Notes: generated by a model not told the origin, from the letters alone. Positions 47,508 to 56,968 are shown, numbered from the stretch's first letter. The stretch: 64,000 nucleotides of DNA from HK1 sp965204915 (GCA_965204915.1 OZ242023.1:4092001-4156000); one strand, 5' to 3'. A program made the numbers and translations.

Positions 47508-48171
47508 GGCGGACGGACGAACGCCGCCCTCCGGCAGCGCCGGCCGGAACGGGTCCCGGCGCGCTTCACCTCCCCGGTGCGGCGCGCGGGCGGCGCCTCC
47601 GCCCTCCGGCCGGGCGGACGGCAAGGGACGCGCCGTGATCGACCGGGAGCGGCGGGGACCACTCTCCGCGCTGGCCCGCCAGGAGGAGAACAACGCGCCG
47701 ATGATGGCGATCTTCGGCGGGGTGTTCGCGCTGATGCTCGTCTTCCTTCTGGTGGTGAACCTCTTCTCCGGCAGCGCGGTGCGCGAACGCCTCGATCGGA
47801 CCTCCGAGCACGGCCTGTACCGGATCGAGCGCATGGACGGCGGGGCGGGCTACGTGGCCATCGCCTTTCCCGACGCGCTCCGCATCCTGGAGACGGGGGC
47901 CAGGGTGCCGGCCGGATCCGTCTGCGGGCCCGGAAGCGCCTTCGTCGACTACGCCCGGCGCATCTACGAGCAGGAGCGGGACCAGCTCGTGTTCTTCCTC
48001 CTCCAGGGAAGCGTCGGCACGATGTCCGAAGCACGCGAGTGCCTGCGCGGCATGTGGCCGGACCGGGTGCTGACCATCGGCTGGGTCATCGCGGACAACG
48101 AGCTCCTGAAGTCCGTGTCCCTCGACGACGTTCCCGCCTACATCCGCGGCTACGCCGAGCAGTCGCCGTGA
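47500..48171 (+). CDS. single-span membrane protein in TolQ-SUMF1 unit
   Basis: A 223-residue protein. A basic, Pro/Arg-rich cytoplasmic-type N terminus (~66 residues) leads to one span (MAIFGGVFALMLVFLLVVNL) and a ~135-residue periplasmic domain with two Cys (VCGPGSAFVDYARR, ARECLRGMWPDRV). Topology is that of MotB/ExbD/TolR partners, although the usual Asp in the span is absent. It overlaps its neighbours on both sides (8 and 4 bp). No family recognised. Confidence 0.65.
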   Translation: MAEADGRTPPSGSAGRNGSRRASPPRCGARAAPPPSGRADGKGRAVIDRERRGPLSALARQEENNAPMMAIFGGVFALMLVFLLVVNLFSGSAVRERLDRTSEHGLYRIERMDGGAGYVAIAFPDALRILETGARVPAGSVCGPGSAFVDYARRIYEQERDQLVFFLLQGSVGTMSEARECLRGMWPDRVLTIGWVIADNELLKSVSLDDVPAYIRGYAEQSP

Positions 48172-50294
48172 TCGGAGCGAGCGCCGTGGCCCGCACGTTC
48201 CGGCGCATGCCCGATTTCGCCGGCGTCGCCCTCGTCGACATCCTCGCGAACGGTGTCGCGATGCTCATCATCGTCGTCGTGGTGAGCATCGCGGCCCGGA
48301 TGGAGCGCGAGGAGCGCCAGGTGGAGCAGGCGAGCGAGGTGGCGGCGGTCATGAGCCACAAGTTCAGCACCTCCCTGGTTCTGAACAGCCTCGCCGCATC
48401 GCCCCCGGCCCGCCTGCACGATTACGAGACCTCGCCCCTGGACCTGATCCTGGACCCCGAGATCCTCCCCATCCTGGAGCTGCACGGTGGATTCGTGCGC
48501 GAGTTCTATTCGGGGACGATATGGACCCGCCGCGAGCTGCTCCGGGAGCACAGCGGGTTCGGCGTCTGGATCGCCGGACTCGGCGTCGAGCAGAGGGCAC
48601 GCCTGCGGGTCGACGTCTACGACGTCCCCCAGTTCTATCTGGCGATGTCGATCCTTCGCGAGCACGGCATCCGGGTCTACCACTGGCACTTCCTGACCGG
48701 AGCGCTGACCCTCGGCGAGGCGTCGCGCTGCCCGCCGGGCGTCGCCGCGAAGGACTGCCGGGGCGGCGAGGCCGACCGTCCCGCGCCGCTGCCCCAGCTC
48801 GCCCTGGCGGACCGTGGATCCGGAGGGCTCGGGGGCCCCGAATCGCCCCTGATCGATCCGCCGTCGGGGACGGGACGGGGCTCCGGCGGCGAAGGCGGCA
48901 TCCCCGGCTTCATGCCCGACGGCCCGGGCTCCACCCCCGGCCCCATGCCCGGCGGCGTCGTCCCGGGGATGGCCGGTTCGGCGGGAGCCGGGTTCGCGGC
49001 GGCGGGTGCGGGCTCCGAGTCGGCGGGCGCCGGGCTCGCGGCGCAAGGGACGGACTCCGGCGCCGCGGGCGCCGGGCTCCGGCCGGGGGGCAGGATGGAA
49101 GGGGCGGCGGACGCGGCGCGTGGAGCGGGCGGCGGGGAGCCCGGAGAGCCGGGCGCCGGACGCGGTTTGCCCTCCAATCCCGACGCCGCGGAGCGAAGCC
49201 GGGGATTCGGCTCGGAGTCCGGACTCGGACCCGGGGGGGCGGCGGGGTTGGGCAGCTTTCCCGATGCGCGGGAGGGAGGGGCGGAGCCCTCCGCCGGCCG
49301 GCGGGGCGGCCGTTCGCCGCGCGGTGGACGGGACGGAAGCGGCAGCGGCCGGTCATCGCGCGGAGGAGCGGAGCGCGGCGGTGACGGATCGCGGATCAGT
49401 CTTCGCATCGCGCTGCCGGAATCGCTCCGGCGCGAGGCGCAATCCGGCGGCGAGGGCGCCGTCCCCGCGCTCGAAGCACTGTTCGGGATCATCCTCCACT
49501 ACCTCGGCGATCTGCAGGAATCCCTGGATGCCGGCGGAACCCCCAGCCCGCGGATCGACCGCTTTGCGGAGCGGATCCGGCACGCCTTCCGGGCGCCGCC
49601 TCCGCTCACGGAATCCGAACGGCGGATCGCGCGCGACCTCGCCCTGAAATTCGCCCTCCTCCCTCATCTCGGAGGGTCCGCCCCCCGGCCGGATCCTCTC
49701 GCGTTCCGCCCCGTCCCGCCCGGGCCGGACAGGGACGCGGCGCTGGTCATCGAACCCAATCGCCTGAACGACGCGGTGGGCGTAGACCGCGGGAGCCGAA
49801 ACCAGGGCGTCGGGGAGGACGCCGGGACTGCCGAAATGGAGCGGGTCCGCGCCCATCGGAGCGATGGGGGAGGGGACGCGGAGGGGCCGGCCGGCAGCGG
49901 GTGGAGCCGCGAAGGGCGGACAGCTCTTGCGCTCAATGCCTATCCCGGCATCTGGAAGGGTCTGGAGATCCGGATCGAGCCCTGGTCGGTGCTGCTCATG
50001 CCCCCCGAGGTCCGCGAGTCCGAGCGCACGCGCTGGCGCGCGGTGGCCTACCTCACGCCCAGGCTGGACGATTTCATCGTCGGCTTCGTCTTCGCGGCCA
50101 TGGACCCGGAGGGGAGGTTGCGGATCCAGGCCGACGCCAACCGGGTGCGGCTGGACGGGCGGCCCCTGTTCACCGAGTACCGGGAATCGGCGTTCGGATC
50201 CCGCGGCTGGCTGGTCTCGCTCTACGCGGCCCTCGCGGCGGGGCTCCTGCTGCTCGGGGCCGGCTGGCGGTTCCTGGCGGGACGCGGCGCATGA
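48168..50294 (+). CDS. TolR/ExbD-like large periplasmic protein
   Basis: A ~708-residue protein from GTG 48168 (or 695 from ATG 48207). The N-terminal span FAGVALVDILANGVAMLIIV has an Asp at its entry, like TolR/ExbD/MotB. A periplasmic region follows, then a long Gly/Ser/Pro/Glu-rich low-complexity part (about residues 210-405), and a C-terminal mixed domain ending with a second hydrophobic span (WLVSLYAALAAGLLLLGAGW). This gives a protein anchored at both ends. It overlaps the gene before and after by 4 bp. Likely force-transmitting partner of the TolQ-like channel; this is inference. Confidence 0.65.
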   Translation: MIGASAVARTFRRMPDFAGVALVDILANGVAMLIIVVVVSIAARMEREERQVEQASEVAAVMSHKFSTSLVLNSLAASPPARLHDYETSPLDLILDPEILPILELHGGFVREFYSGTIWTRRELLREHSGFGVWIAGLGVEQRARLRVDVYDVPQFYLAMSILREHGIRVYHWHFLTGALTLGEASRCPPGVAAKDCRGGEADRPAPLPQLALADRGSGGLGGPESPLIDPPSGTGRGSGGEGGIPGFMPDGPGSTPGPMPGGVVPGMAGSAGAGFAAAGAGSESAGAGLAAQGTDSGAAGAGLRPGGRMEGAADAARGAGGGEPGEPGAGRGLPSNPDAAERSRGFGSESGLGPGGAAGLGSFPDAREGGAEPSAGRRGGRSPRGGRDGSGSGRSSRGGAERGGDGSRISLRIALPESLRREAQSGGEGAVPALEALFGIILHYLGDLQESLDAGGTPSPRIDRFAERIRHAFRAPPPLTESERRIARDLALKFALLPHLGGSAPRPDPLAFRPVPPGPDRDAALVIEPNRLNDAVGVDRGSRNQGVGEDAGTAEMERVRAHRSDGGGDAEGPAGSGWSREGRTALALNAYPGIWKGLEIRIEPWSVLLMPPEVRESERTRWRAVAYLTPRLDDFIVGFVFAAMDPEGRLRIQADANRVRLDGRPLFTEYRESAFGSRGWLVSLYAALAAGLLLLGAGWRFLAGRGA

Positions 50295-51913
50295 GGCGCG
50301 GGGTGGTTGCCGTGGCGGGGCTGGCGGTGGTGACCGCGGCCATCGGCCTGCTCAACCGGCCGCTCCTGCATTCACTGCGCGCCGATACGGTCACCGCGGA
50401 TCTCGGCATCCTGCCCGCTCCGGGCGAGCGCGCCCGCATCGTGGACGAGCACGTCCTCGCCGGCATCGAGTCGCACGCCTTCGGCCGCGAGCTCCGGCTG
50501 CGCCTCGACCGCCCGTCGAGGCGGGTGAGCCTCGCGCCGTTCCTCATCGACCGATGCGAGGTGCGGCAGATCGATTTCGAACGCTTCGCGAAGTGGCACC
50601 GAAGCCAGGGTGGGGGGATCGGCACCGCGGGCGGACGGGCCGGCGCCGGAGGTGCGCCGGCCTCGGCCGACCCGCGCCCGGCGTTCCCCGCCAGCGCCTC
50701 CACCGGCCATCGCATCGCGGGACTGCTGAGCTCGCCCGCGACCGGCGTCGACGTCTCCGCCGCGTCCCTCTACTGTGCGGCGGTGGGAGGGCGCCTGCCC
50801 TGGGCGGAGGAGCTGGAGGCGGCGGCCGGCGGCAAGGAGGGCCGGCTCTACGCCTGGGGGGACGCCTTCGATCCGGGGCCCTGGCCCTACCTCGACGCCT
50901 GGCGCAACGCGGCCCGTCCCTGCGGCGCCCATCCGGCCTCGGATTCCCCGCAGGGGGTGCACGACCTCAACGGCAACGCCATGGAGTGGAGCGCGGGCAG
51001 CCTCGCGGCGCCGTCCGGCGCCCGGCAGCCGGTCGCGCACGGAGCGCCCGCGGTGCGATCCCGGGCGCGGCCCCTGTACGCGCTCAACGCGGCGTGGCTT
51101 CCCATCGATCCGGCGACCCGCAGCCACCACCTGGGCTTCCGTTGCGTATACGACGCCCCGCCCCCCGGGGAGCGGCCCTGGGGCGACAAGGCGGGTGCGC
51201 ACGCCCGGATCGAGGGCGGAGAGTATCCGATCGGACTCCCCCCCGACGTACGTGTGGCGCGGCTCGCGGTCATCCTGCCCGATGCGCAATTGCGCGAGGC
51301 GCGCGCCCTCCTCGCCTCGGCAGAGCGGGCGGCCCCCCGGATCTCGGTGGGCCGATGCGAGGTGAGCCGTCGCGAGTACCGGGCGTTCCTGAACGATCCG
51401 CTCGCCCGTTCCGGGCTGTTCGCGAACCCGCAGGAGCCGGCGGGCGAGCGCTACGTCCCGGACGACTGGGAGCGGCAGTCTGCGGATCTCGACCTCCCGG
51501 TGTCCGGCATGAGCTGGTGGGCGGCGGACGCCTTCGCCCGCTGGGCGGGAGGACGCCTGCCGCGCTCGCAGGAATGGCAGTTGCTGGCGGCGGGCCCGGA
51601 GGCGCGGCTCTACCCCTGGGGCAACCGGTACGACCCGGGCGCGGCGGCCACCGCCGACCTGCCGGAGCACGGGCCGCGATCCTGCCCGGCGGCGGAGCTC
51701 CGCGACGCGAGCGCCGCCGGCGTGCTCCACCTCGCCGGCAACGTCTCGGAGTGGACCCAGAGCATCGCGGTGGATCGCGGGAACTACGCCATGTGGGTCC
51801 AGGGCGGCAACTGGCTGCTGCCGGGGCGGGGAACCGCGCACGGCTCCTTCGGGCGCCTGGTGCCGCTCAACCACCGCTCACCGGACATCGGCTTCCGGGT
51901 GGTCTACGATTGA
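50291..51913 (+). CDS. tandem SUMF1 (FGE-fold) domain protein
   Basis: A 540-residue protein with an N-terminal membrane anchor or signal (VVAVAGLAVVTAAIGLLN). Two formylglycine-generating-enzyme-fold domains follow. The first shows FLIDRCEVRQIDFERF, VSAASLYCAAVGGRLPW, GNAMEWS and LGFRCVYD. The second shows VGRCEVSRREYRAFLN, GRLPRSQEWQLLAA, LAGNVSEW, MWVQGGNW and IGFRVVYD. The Cys pair of true sulfatase-activating enzymes is not evident, so it is probably a structural or binding SUMF1 protein. GldK of the type IX secretion system has a similar fold and also works with a proton-driven motor. Last gene of the unit. Confidence 0.78.
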   Translation: MRRGVVAVAGLAVVTAAIGLLNRPLLHSLRADTVTADLGILPAPGERARIVDEHVLAGIESHAFGRELRLRLDRPSRRVSLAPFLIDRCEVRQIDFERFAKWHRSQGGGIGTAGGRAGAGGAPASADPRPAFPASASTGHRIAGLLSSPATGVDVSAASLYCAAVGGRLPWAEELEAAAGGKEGRLYAWGDAFDPGPWPYLDAWRNAARPCGAHPASDSPQGVHDLNGNAMEWSAGSLAAPSGARQPVAHGAPAVRSRARPLYALNAAWLPIDPATRSHHLGFRCVYDAPPPGERPWGDKAGAHARIEGGEYPIGLPPDVRVARLAVILPDAQLREARALLASAERAAPRISVGRCEVSRREYRAFLNDPLARSGLFANPQEPAGERYVPDDWERQSADLDLPVSGMSWWAADAFARWAGGRLPRSQEWQLLAAGPEARLYPWGNRYDPGAAATADLPEHGPRSCPAAELRDASAAGVLHLAGNVSEWTQSIAVDRGNYAMWVQGGNWLLPGRGTAHGSFGRLVPLNHRSPDIGFRVVYD

Positions 51914-51962
51914 CCGGCCTCGCCTGCCCGGCCTCGATGCCCCGCCTGCTTCTTCACTCGAG

Positions 51963-52115
51963 CTCGAGTTTCGGGATTCGCTGACCGAAATGGATTCCCG
52001 CTTTCGCGGGAATGACGTCATTTCAGCGAGACGCTTTGCTTTCAGGCTGGCCGTCATTCCCGCGAAAGCGGGAATCCATCGCCTGATGCAAGCATTTTGA
52101 ATCCCGAAACTTGAG
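51963..52115. mobile_element. palindromic MITE-like element, complete
   Basis: A 153-bp element (short form) with left end CTCGAGTTTCGGGATTC and right end GAATCCCGAAACTTGAG. Flanked by ACTCGAG at 51956-51962 and 52116-52122, a 7-bp target duplication. It lies 50 bp after the SUMF1 gene. Confidence 0.85.
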
Positions 52116-52169
52116 ACTCGAGGAATACCCTCGGATGAATCCCGCGCCGGAGGGTGTGGTCAACCCCGT

Positions 52170-52218
52170 CGTTGCCTGAATCCCGTCAGTGCCTGAATCC
52201 CGTCGATGCCTGAACCGT
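52170..52218. repeat. short tandem repeat, ~17-bp unit
   Basis: About three units of TGCCTGAATCCCGTC with two variable bases lie between the mobile element and the dehydrogenase gene. No gene here. Confidence 0.5.
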
Positions 52219-52293
52219 TGCATCGTCGAGGCCCGCAAGGCCCTCGTGCGGAAGGTGGACGGGCTTGGGCCCGCGGCCCGCGCCCGCGTCGCG

Positions 52294-53301
52294 TCATGCG
52301 ATCTCGGACACCGGAACCAGCCGTCGTTCGCGAAAGGATACGTAGGCCGCCTCCGCCAGAACGAGCGCGCGGCGCCCGTCCTCGAAGCCGACCTCGGGCT
52401 CCGCCCCCTTCTCGACGGCGTCGACGAAGGCGTCGAGCTCGGCCATGAAGGCCTCGCCGTACCGTTCGATGAAGAAGAGCTGGTAGGGCTCGGCGCCCTC
52501 GACGGTCTTCGGCGAATAGCGCCGCATCTCGTGCGGCTTGCGGTTGCCCGAAACCACCATGCCCGCGGAGCCCATCAGCTCGACGCGCTGGTCGTAGCCG
52601 TAGACGGCGGTTCGCGAGTTGTTGATGTGGCATTGCCTGCCGCTCGCCGTGCGCAGAATGAACATGGCGCTGTCCACCTCGTCCAGCGCCGCCCCGAGCG
52701 CGGGATCGATCAGCGCGCCCGCCACGGCGAAGACCTCCACCGGCTCCTCGCCGAGCATGAAGCGGGCGAGATCGAAGTCGTGGATGGTCATGTCCCGGAA
52801 CAGCCCGCCGGCGGCTTCCAGGTAGGCGCGCGACGGCAGCTCGGGATCGCGCGAGGTGATGACGACCTGGTGAAGGTCGCCGACGTCGCCGGCCACCACG
52901 GCATCCCTCGCCGCCCGGTGGCCCGGATCGAAGCGGCGGTTGAAGCCGATCTGGACGGGTACGGACGAGCCGGCAATCCGGGCCTTGCAGGCGTCGACGC
53001 GGGCCAGATCGAGATCGATGGGCTTCTCGCACAGCGCCGCCTTCCCCGCCTCGACCGCCATCTCGATGTAGTCGGCATGCGTCGGCGTCGCGGTCGCGAT
53101 CAGGACCGCGTCGACCTCCGCCGAGTCGAGGACCTCCCCTGCGCTCCGCGCGACGCGGGCGCCTTCGCTCTCGGCCAGGGCCGCCGCGGAAGGGGAATGG
53201 ACGTCGTAGACCATCGCGAGCGAGGCGCGCGGATGGCGTGTGACGTTGGCCGCATGCATCCGGCCGATGCGCCCGCAACCGAGGACCGCGATACGCAACA
53301 T
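52294..53301 (-). CDS. Gfo/Idh/MocA oxidoreductase, inositol dehydrogenase-like
   Basis: A 335-residue NAD(P)-dependent sugar dehydrogenase. The Rossmann start is LRIAVLGCGRIGRMHA; ATATPTHADYIEMAVEAGKA is followed by ALCEKPIDLDLARVDAC, with the catalytic Lys in EKP; FRDMTIHDFDLARFMLG holds the Asp/His pair. These runs are close to myo-inositol 2-dehydrogenase (IolG). GGGAGGTGGG precedes the ATG at 53301. No other iol gene is near. It sits downstream of dsrP on the same strand, and co-transcription would be accidental. Confidence 0.87.
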   Translation of the reverse strand: MLRIAVLGCGRIGRMHAANVTRHPRASLAMVYDVHSPSAAALAESEGARVARSAGEVLDSAEVDAVLIATATPTHADYIEMAVEAGKAALCEKPIDLDLARVDACKARIAGSSVPVQIGFNRRFDPGHRAARDAVVAGDVGDLHQVVITSRDPELPSRAYLEAAGGLFRDMTIHDFDLARFMLGEEPVEVFAVAGALIDPALGAALDEVDSAMFILRTASGRQCHINNSRTAVYGYDQRVELMGSAGMVVSGNRKPHEMRRYSPKTVEGAEPYQLFFIERYGEAFMAELDAFVDAVEKGAEPEVGFEDGRRALVLAEAAYVSFRERRLVPVSEIA

Positions 53302-53425
53302 GGAACCCACCTCCCTCGCTTCTTCGACGTGCGGCCCACCGCCGCCCGCCGCGATGCCCCGCCTTCGCGGTCCGTCCTGTTGCCGGACCCTGAAGGTCTG
53401 CGCGCCGGGATGGCGGGCAAGGCCC

Positions 53426-54643
53426 TCAGACGCCGGACTCGGCTCCGGGGCCTCCGGCATCCCCGGTGTCGAACCGCTCGGGCAGGATCCTCAGCACCCT
53501 CAGTGCGATCACGAGTACCAGTCCGGAGATCGCCACGCCACCGAGACCGAGGAGCAGCTCGGGCGCACTCGCGACGTACTGCGACGGTTCGCCGTCGACG
53601 AGCGCGCCTTCGATGACCTCCTTGCCGGGGAAGATGACCAGCGGGGCCGCCTGGCCGCCGATGACGATGCCGTAGAGCTGGCTCAATCCTCCCGCCACCA
53701 CCAGCGCCGCCGCGGCTCCGATCCGGCCCCGCGAGGCCGGGCGTGGCCACCACAGGATGACGAGCGGCAGCACCGAGCCCGCGAGGATCTGCCCGACCCA
53801 GAAGACCGCCGGATACACGCCGCCGTCGATGAGAAGGAAGCGCTCGACCTGTGCGTGCTCGGCCACGTAGAGGTTCGTGAGGTGCCGCACGAGCACGAAG
53901 TAGAGCACCACCGAGATGAAGATCGCCTGAAGGCGCGCGAGCCGGCCGAGCAGGCCGCCATCGAGAGGACGCCCGGTTGCCGTTGCCGTGGACAGCAGCA
54001 CCAGGAGGAACACGGCAAGGCCGAGGGAGAGCGACGTCGCCACGAACAACGGCGCCATGATCGCCGCGTCGTAGGCCTGCCGCGCCACGAGAAAGCCGAA
54101 GATGCAGCCGGTGCCGGTGGTGAGCACGATGCGCCACACCAGCGCGACGATGCCCGCGGGGCGCACGTAGCGGTGCATCCGGCGCTCCATCCGCATCCAC
54201 AGGTAGACCATGACGACGGCCATGAAGCCGGTGTACAGCAGGACGTTCCAGGCGAAGATCGACGAGAAGTTGTAATGGGTCATGGCCACCACGAGCCGAT
54301 CCGGGCGTCCCAGATCGAGGACGAGCACCGCGAGCCCGCCGGCCAGCAACGCGATCGCGAGCACCCCCGACAGCCGCGCCAGCGGCTCGTACTCGGTCCG
54401 CCCGAACACCGACGCGACCGATGCCACGTTGAGCGCACCGGATGCGGCCACGATCAGGAATATCGCGAATACGTGGGGCAGCCCCCACACGATGCGGTTG
54501 TTCATGCCGGTGACGTGGTGCCCCTCGACGTCCATGTGGTGTCCGGCGAGGACGCCCGCGAGGGCGACGAGCGCGAGCAGCGCGACCAGCGCAGCATAGC
54601 CGGCGGTCCGGCCTTCGATCTCGCGAAACTCGACGTCGTGCAT
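53426..54643 (-). CDS. dsrP: NrfD-like quinone-interacting membrane subunit DsrP
   Basis: A 405-residue polytopic protein with about ten spans and the NrfD/PsrC family look: NRIVWGLPHVFAIFLIVAAS, ARLSGVLAIALLAGGLAVLV, DLGRPDRLVVAMTHYNFSSI and WVGQILAGSVLPLVILWW. In sulfur oxidisers DsrP is part of the DsrMKJOP membrane complex that links sulfite reductase DsrAB with the quinone pool. It should work with DsrO and DsrJ, here 1.6 kb and 2.5 kb upstream on the same strand. A panB-like gene on the other strand now separates it from them. The start MHDVEF at 54643 follows GGAGGG at ~12 bp. Confidence 0.86.
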   Translation of the reverse strand: MHDVEFREIEGRTAGYAALVALLALVALAGVLAGHHMDVEGHHVTGMNNRIVWGLPHVFAIFLIVAASGALNVASVASVFGRTEYEPLARLSGVLAIALLAGGLAVLVLDLGRPDRLVVAMTHYNFSSIFAWNVLLYTGFMAVVMVYLWMRMERRMHRYVRPAGIVALVWRIVLTTGTGCIFGFLVARQAYDAAIMAPLFVATSLSLGLAVFLLVLLSTATATGRPLDGGLLGRLARLQAIFISVVLYFVLVRHLTNLYVAEHAQVERFLLIDGGVYPAVFWVGQILAGSVLPLVILWWPRPASRGRIGAAAALVVAGGLSQLYGIVIGGQAAPLVIFPGKEVIEGALVDGEPSQYVASAPELLLGLGGVAISGLVLVIALRVLRILPERFDTGDAGGPGAESGV

Positions 54644-54999
54644 GGTGGAGATCATCCCTCCGGCGGCGCCGGGCCGGCATGATGCAACGGATGCGGCCGA
54701 TACGACCCGCGGCCGACGGAAGCACTTCTTCGCCGCAGAGCCGATCTTGCCCGCCGCCGGCGCGGGCGTCGAATGCTGCGCCCGGAGCCCGGCTCCCCCT
54801 TTCGGGCATGACGCCCGTCCCCTGGTGACCGGCCCAGGCGTCGAAGATCGGGAGCCCGGCCCGGCGGGCGCTTGCCGCCTCGTGCGCGCCACGCATTCCC
54901 GAGCAGCCGCCCCGGTACGGCAACGCCGGCATGGCAACTCTGATACCGTCGCCGCGTCCATTCCCGATTCAGCCCATTTCCGATCCAGGGAGAAACACG
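54644..54999. other. divergent gap between dsrP and panB-like gene
   Basis: About 355 bases that must hold the panB-like promoter and, if dsrP is separately expressed, its promoter. A GGGAG ribosome site for the panB-like gene lies at the right edge. No clear -10/-35 boxes, hairpin or small gene stands out. Confidence 0.45.
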
Positions 55000-55902
55000 A
55001 TGGCCAGCCACGCGACCGGTGACGGAGGCATTCCGCCGCGCGATGCGGCGAAGCGCGGCCTGAAGAGGGTCATGACCCTCGGCGGCGCGTACGGGACCCG
55101 CAACTACACCGTGAAGGACCTCCGGGACGGGAAAGGAAAGCGCGTGCTCGTGGAGACCCTGCCCTTCTCCCCGGAGGAAGCGGCAGCGGCCGAAGAAGCC
55201 GGCATCGACACCATGAAGGTGCGTTTCGACCCCCGGCAGCCCGAGCCCGCGGCGGCCATCCGGCGGGCCGCGCCCAACACGTTCATGGCCTTCTCGGTGC
55301 CGCTTCTCGCCGCCGCCACCGAGGCCGAGGCGGTACGGCTGGGCTACGACGCGATGGCCATCGGGGCGGATGCGGTCATGTGCCAGTGGAGCCCCCGCTT
55401 CGTGGCCGCGGCGGCCGAGGCGGGCGTTCCCGTCCAGGGGCACGCGGGCCTGGTGCCGAGGAAGAGCACGTGGACCGGAGGGCTGCGCGCGGTCGGCAAG
55501 ACCCTCGACGAGGCGCTGTGGGTCTACCGGGAGATCAAGGCGCTGGAGAACGCGGGGGCCTACGCGGTGGAGGTGGAGGTCATTCCCGCCGGGCTCCTCG
55601 CCGAGATCGGCAGGCGCACCACCCTGCTCACCTCCTCCATCGGCGCGGGGAGCGGCGGGGACGTCCAGTTCCTGTTCGCGGAGGACGTCCTCGGCAACGA
55701 CCCGCCGCCGTATCCGCGGCACTCGAAGCAGTACCGCCACCTCTACAAGCTGAAGGAGCAGATGCAGGCCGAGCGCGTGGCCGGCTTCAGGGAATTCGCC
55801 CGGGACGTCCGGGAAGGCCGCTTCCCCGGGCCGGAGCACGTCGTCAATGCTTCGGGGGACATGATCGGCGCATTCGTCGAAGCGGTGGACAACGACGGGT
55901 GA
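55000..55902 (+). CDS. PanB-like ketopantoate hydroxymethyltransferase
   Basis: A 300-residue TIM-barrel protein resembling 3-methyl-2-oxobutanoate hydroxymethyltransferase. VPVQGHAGLVPRKSTWTGGL matches the VPV-GHLGLTPQ run, LENAGAYAVEVEVIPAGLLA the AGAFALVLE run, and SSIGAGSGGDVQFL the GIGAGP-CDGQ run of PanB. The first barrel strands are more divergent than usual, and metal-binding DS/D residues are hard to place, so it may act on another substrate. It interrupts the dsr cluster on the opposite strand. The start at 55000 follows AGGGAG. Confidence 0.75.
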   Translation: MASHATGDGGIPPRDAAKRGLKRVMTLGGAYGTRNYTVKDLRDGKGKRVLVETLPFSPEEAAAAEEAGIDTMKVRFDPRQPEPAAAIRRAAPNTFMAFSVPLLAAATEAEAVRLGYDAMAIGADAVMCQWSPRFVAAAAEAGVPVQGHAGLVPRKSTWTGGLRAVGKTLDEALWVYREIKALENAGAYAVEVEVIPAGLLAEIGRRTTLLTSSIGAGSGGDVQFLFAEDVLGNDPPPYPRHSKQYRHLYKLKEQMQAERVAGFREFARDVREGRFPGPEHVVNASGDMIGAFVEAVDNDG

Positions 55903-56203
55903 CCTCCGGCGAGCCGATGGGTTCGCCGTCCGGCTGGATATGCGGTCCCGTCCGCCGCCGTTGAACGCTCCGTGCCGGACGAGGTTGTCGGCAGATGGCA
56001 TGGCCGGCCTCCGGATGGAATCCGCTGTCGTCCACCGTCAGCGTCGCGCATGGATTGGTCTGCAACGGACACGTGGATACGGGGCGTCAACGGGGGTGCG
56101 AGACGCCGCCGTCCATGGGCCGGTCCCGTATTCGCGATGCCGGACGACCGGCGAGCGGGCGGTCGAGCCGCCGCGGAACCTCGAGGTTGGCACGCTGGAT
56201 TGC
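55903..56203. other. convergent gap, nothing recognised
   Basis: About 300 bases between the panB-like gene and the 3' end of dsrO. No hairpin with T-run, repeat or convincing coding frame was seen. Confidence 0.45.
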
Positions 56204-56968
56204 TCAGAGGTGTCGATAGCGGACCCCGGTGTCGAGGCCGAAGTCGGGACGAAGCTCTGCGCTCGGACCAGCCGCGAGTGCTTTGGAAACCGGGCTCCCC
56301 GGGTCGTTCAGGTCGCCGAAGACGAGGGCGTTGCGTCCGGCGGCGGCGCACGCTTCGACGCAGGCCGGGTCGCGTCCGTCCCCCGCGTCGATGCGATGCA
56401 CGCAGAGGTTGCAGGACTCGACGGTCCCCTTGCCTCGCGGCGACCAGGGCCTCGGGTTCGCAACCGCCTCGTGCACGAACCCGCGCGCCTGGAAGGGGCA
56501 CGCCATCACGCAGTAGCGGCAGCCGATGCAGGTGTGCTTGTCCACCAGCACGATGCCGTCCGCGCGCCTGAACGACGCGCCGGTGGGGCAGACGTCCACG
56601 CACGGCGGGTCCGCGCAGTGCTGGCACATCAGCGGCAGGGTGCTGATCCGGCCGGTCGCGCGATCGCGCAGGGTCACCTTGTGGATCCACCGCGGATCGG
56701 TGGCGGGGCCGTGCACCGCATCGAGCCCGTGCTCGTCGTCGCAGGCGCGCACGCAGGCATCGCAGTCACGGGCGCACCTGGCGGCGTCCACGAGCATTCC
56801 GTAGCGCACGGCGCCGCTCACCGGCTCGTGGGGCTCGCGGGACCGGCGGGCGCGGGCGAGGGGAACCACGGCGAGTCCGGGCACGAGGGCCGCGCCGGCC
56901 ACGACCCCCGCCCGCGCGAGAAACCGGCGCCGCGCCGCGCTCCCGAGGACCTTGCGCTCACCGTTCAC
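56204..56968 (-). CDS. dsrO: periplasmic Fe-S protein DsrO
   Basis: A 254-residue ferredoxin-type protein with a Tat-like leader (ARRRFLARAGVVAGAALVPG). Cys clusters are CARDCDACVRAC, CQHCADPPCVDVCP, CIGCRYCVMACP and CNLCVHRIDAG...ACVEAC, fitting four 4Fe-4S centres as in the NrfC/DsrO family. It passes electrons between the DsrJ heme protein and DsrP at the periplasmic face. It lies 189 bp after dsrJ on the same strand. Confidence 0.87.
   Translation of the reverse strand: MNGERKVLGSAARRRFLARAGVVAGAALVPGLAVVPLARARRSREPHEPVSGAVRYGMLVDAARCARDCDACVRACDDEHGLDAVHGPATDPRWIHKVTLRDRATGRISTLPLMCQHCADPPCVDVCPTGASFRRADGIVLVDKHTCIGCRYCVMACPFQARGFVHEAVANPRPWSPRGKGTVESCNLCVHRIDAGDGRDPACVEACAAAGRNALVFGDLNDPGSPVSKALAAGPSAELRPDFGLDTGVRYRHL

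Noticed and set aside
50291..51913. Active formylglycine-generating enzyme for sulfatases
   Set aside because: The fold is clear but the catalytic Cys pair is not visible in either domain and no sulfatase gene is near.
46458..51913. Direct orthologue of GldKLMN or ZorAB
   Set aside because: Similarity is in domain types only; gene sizes, order and span number differ, and no OmpA-type peptidoglycan-binding domain or zorCDE genes are present.
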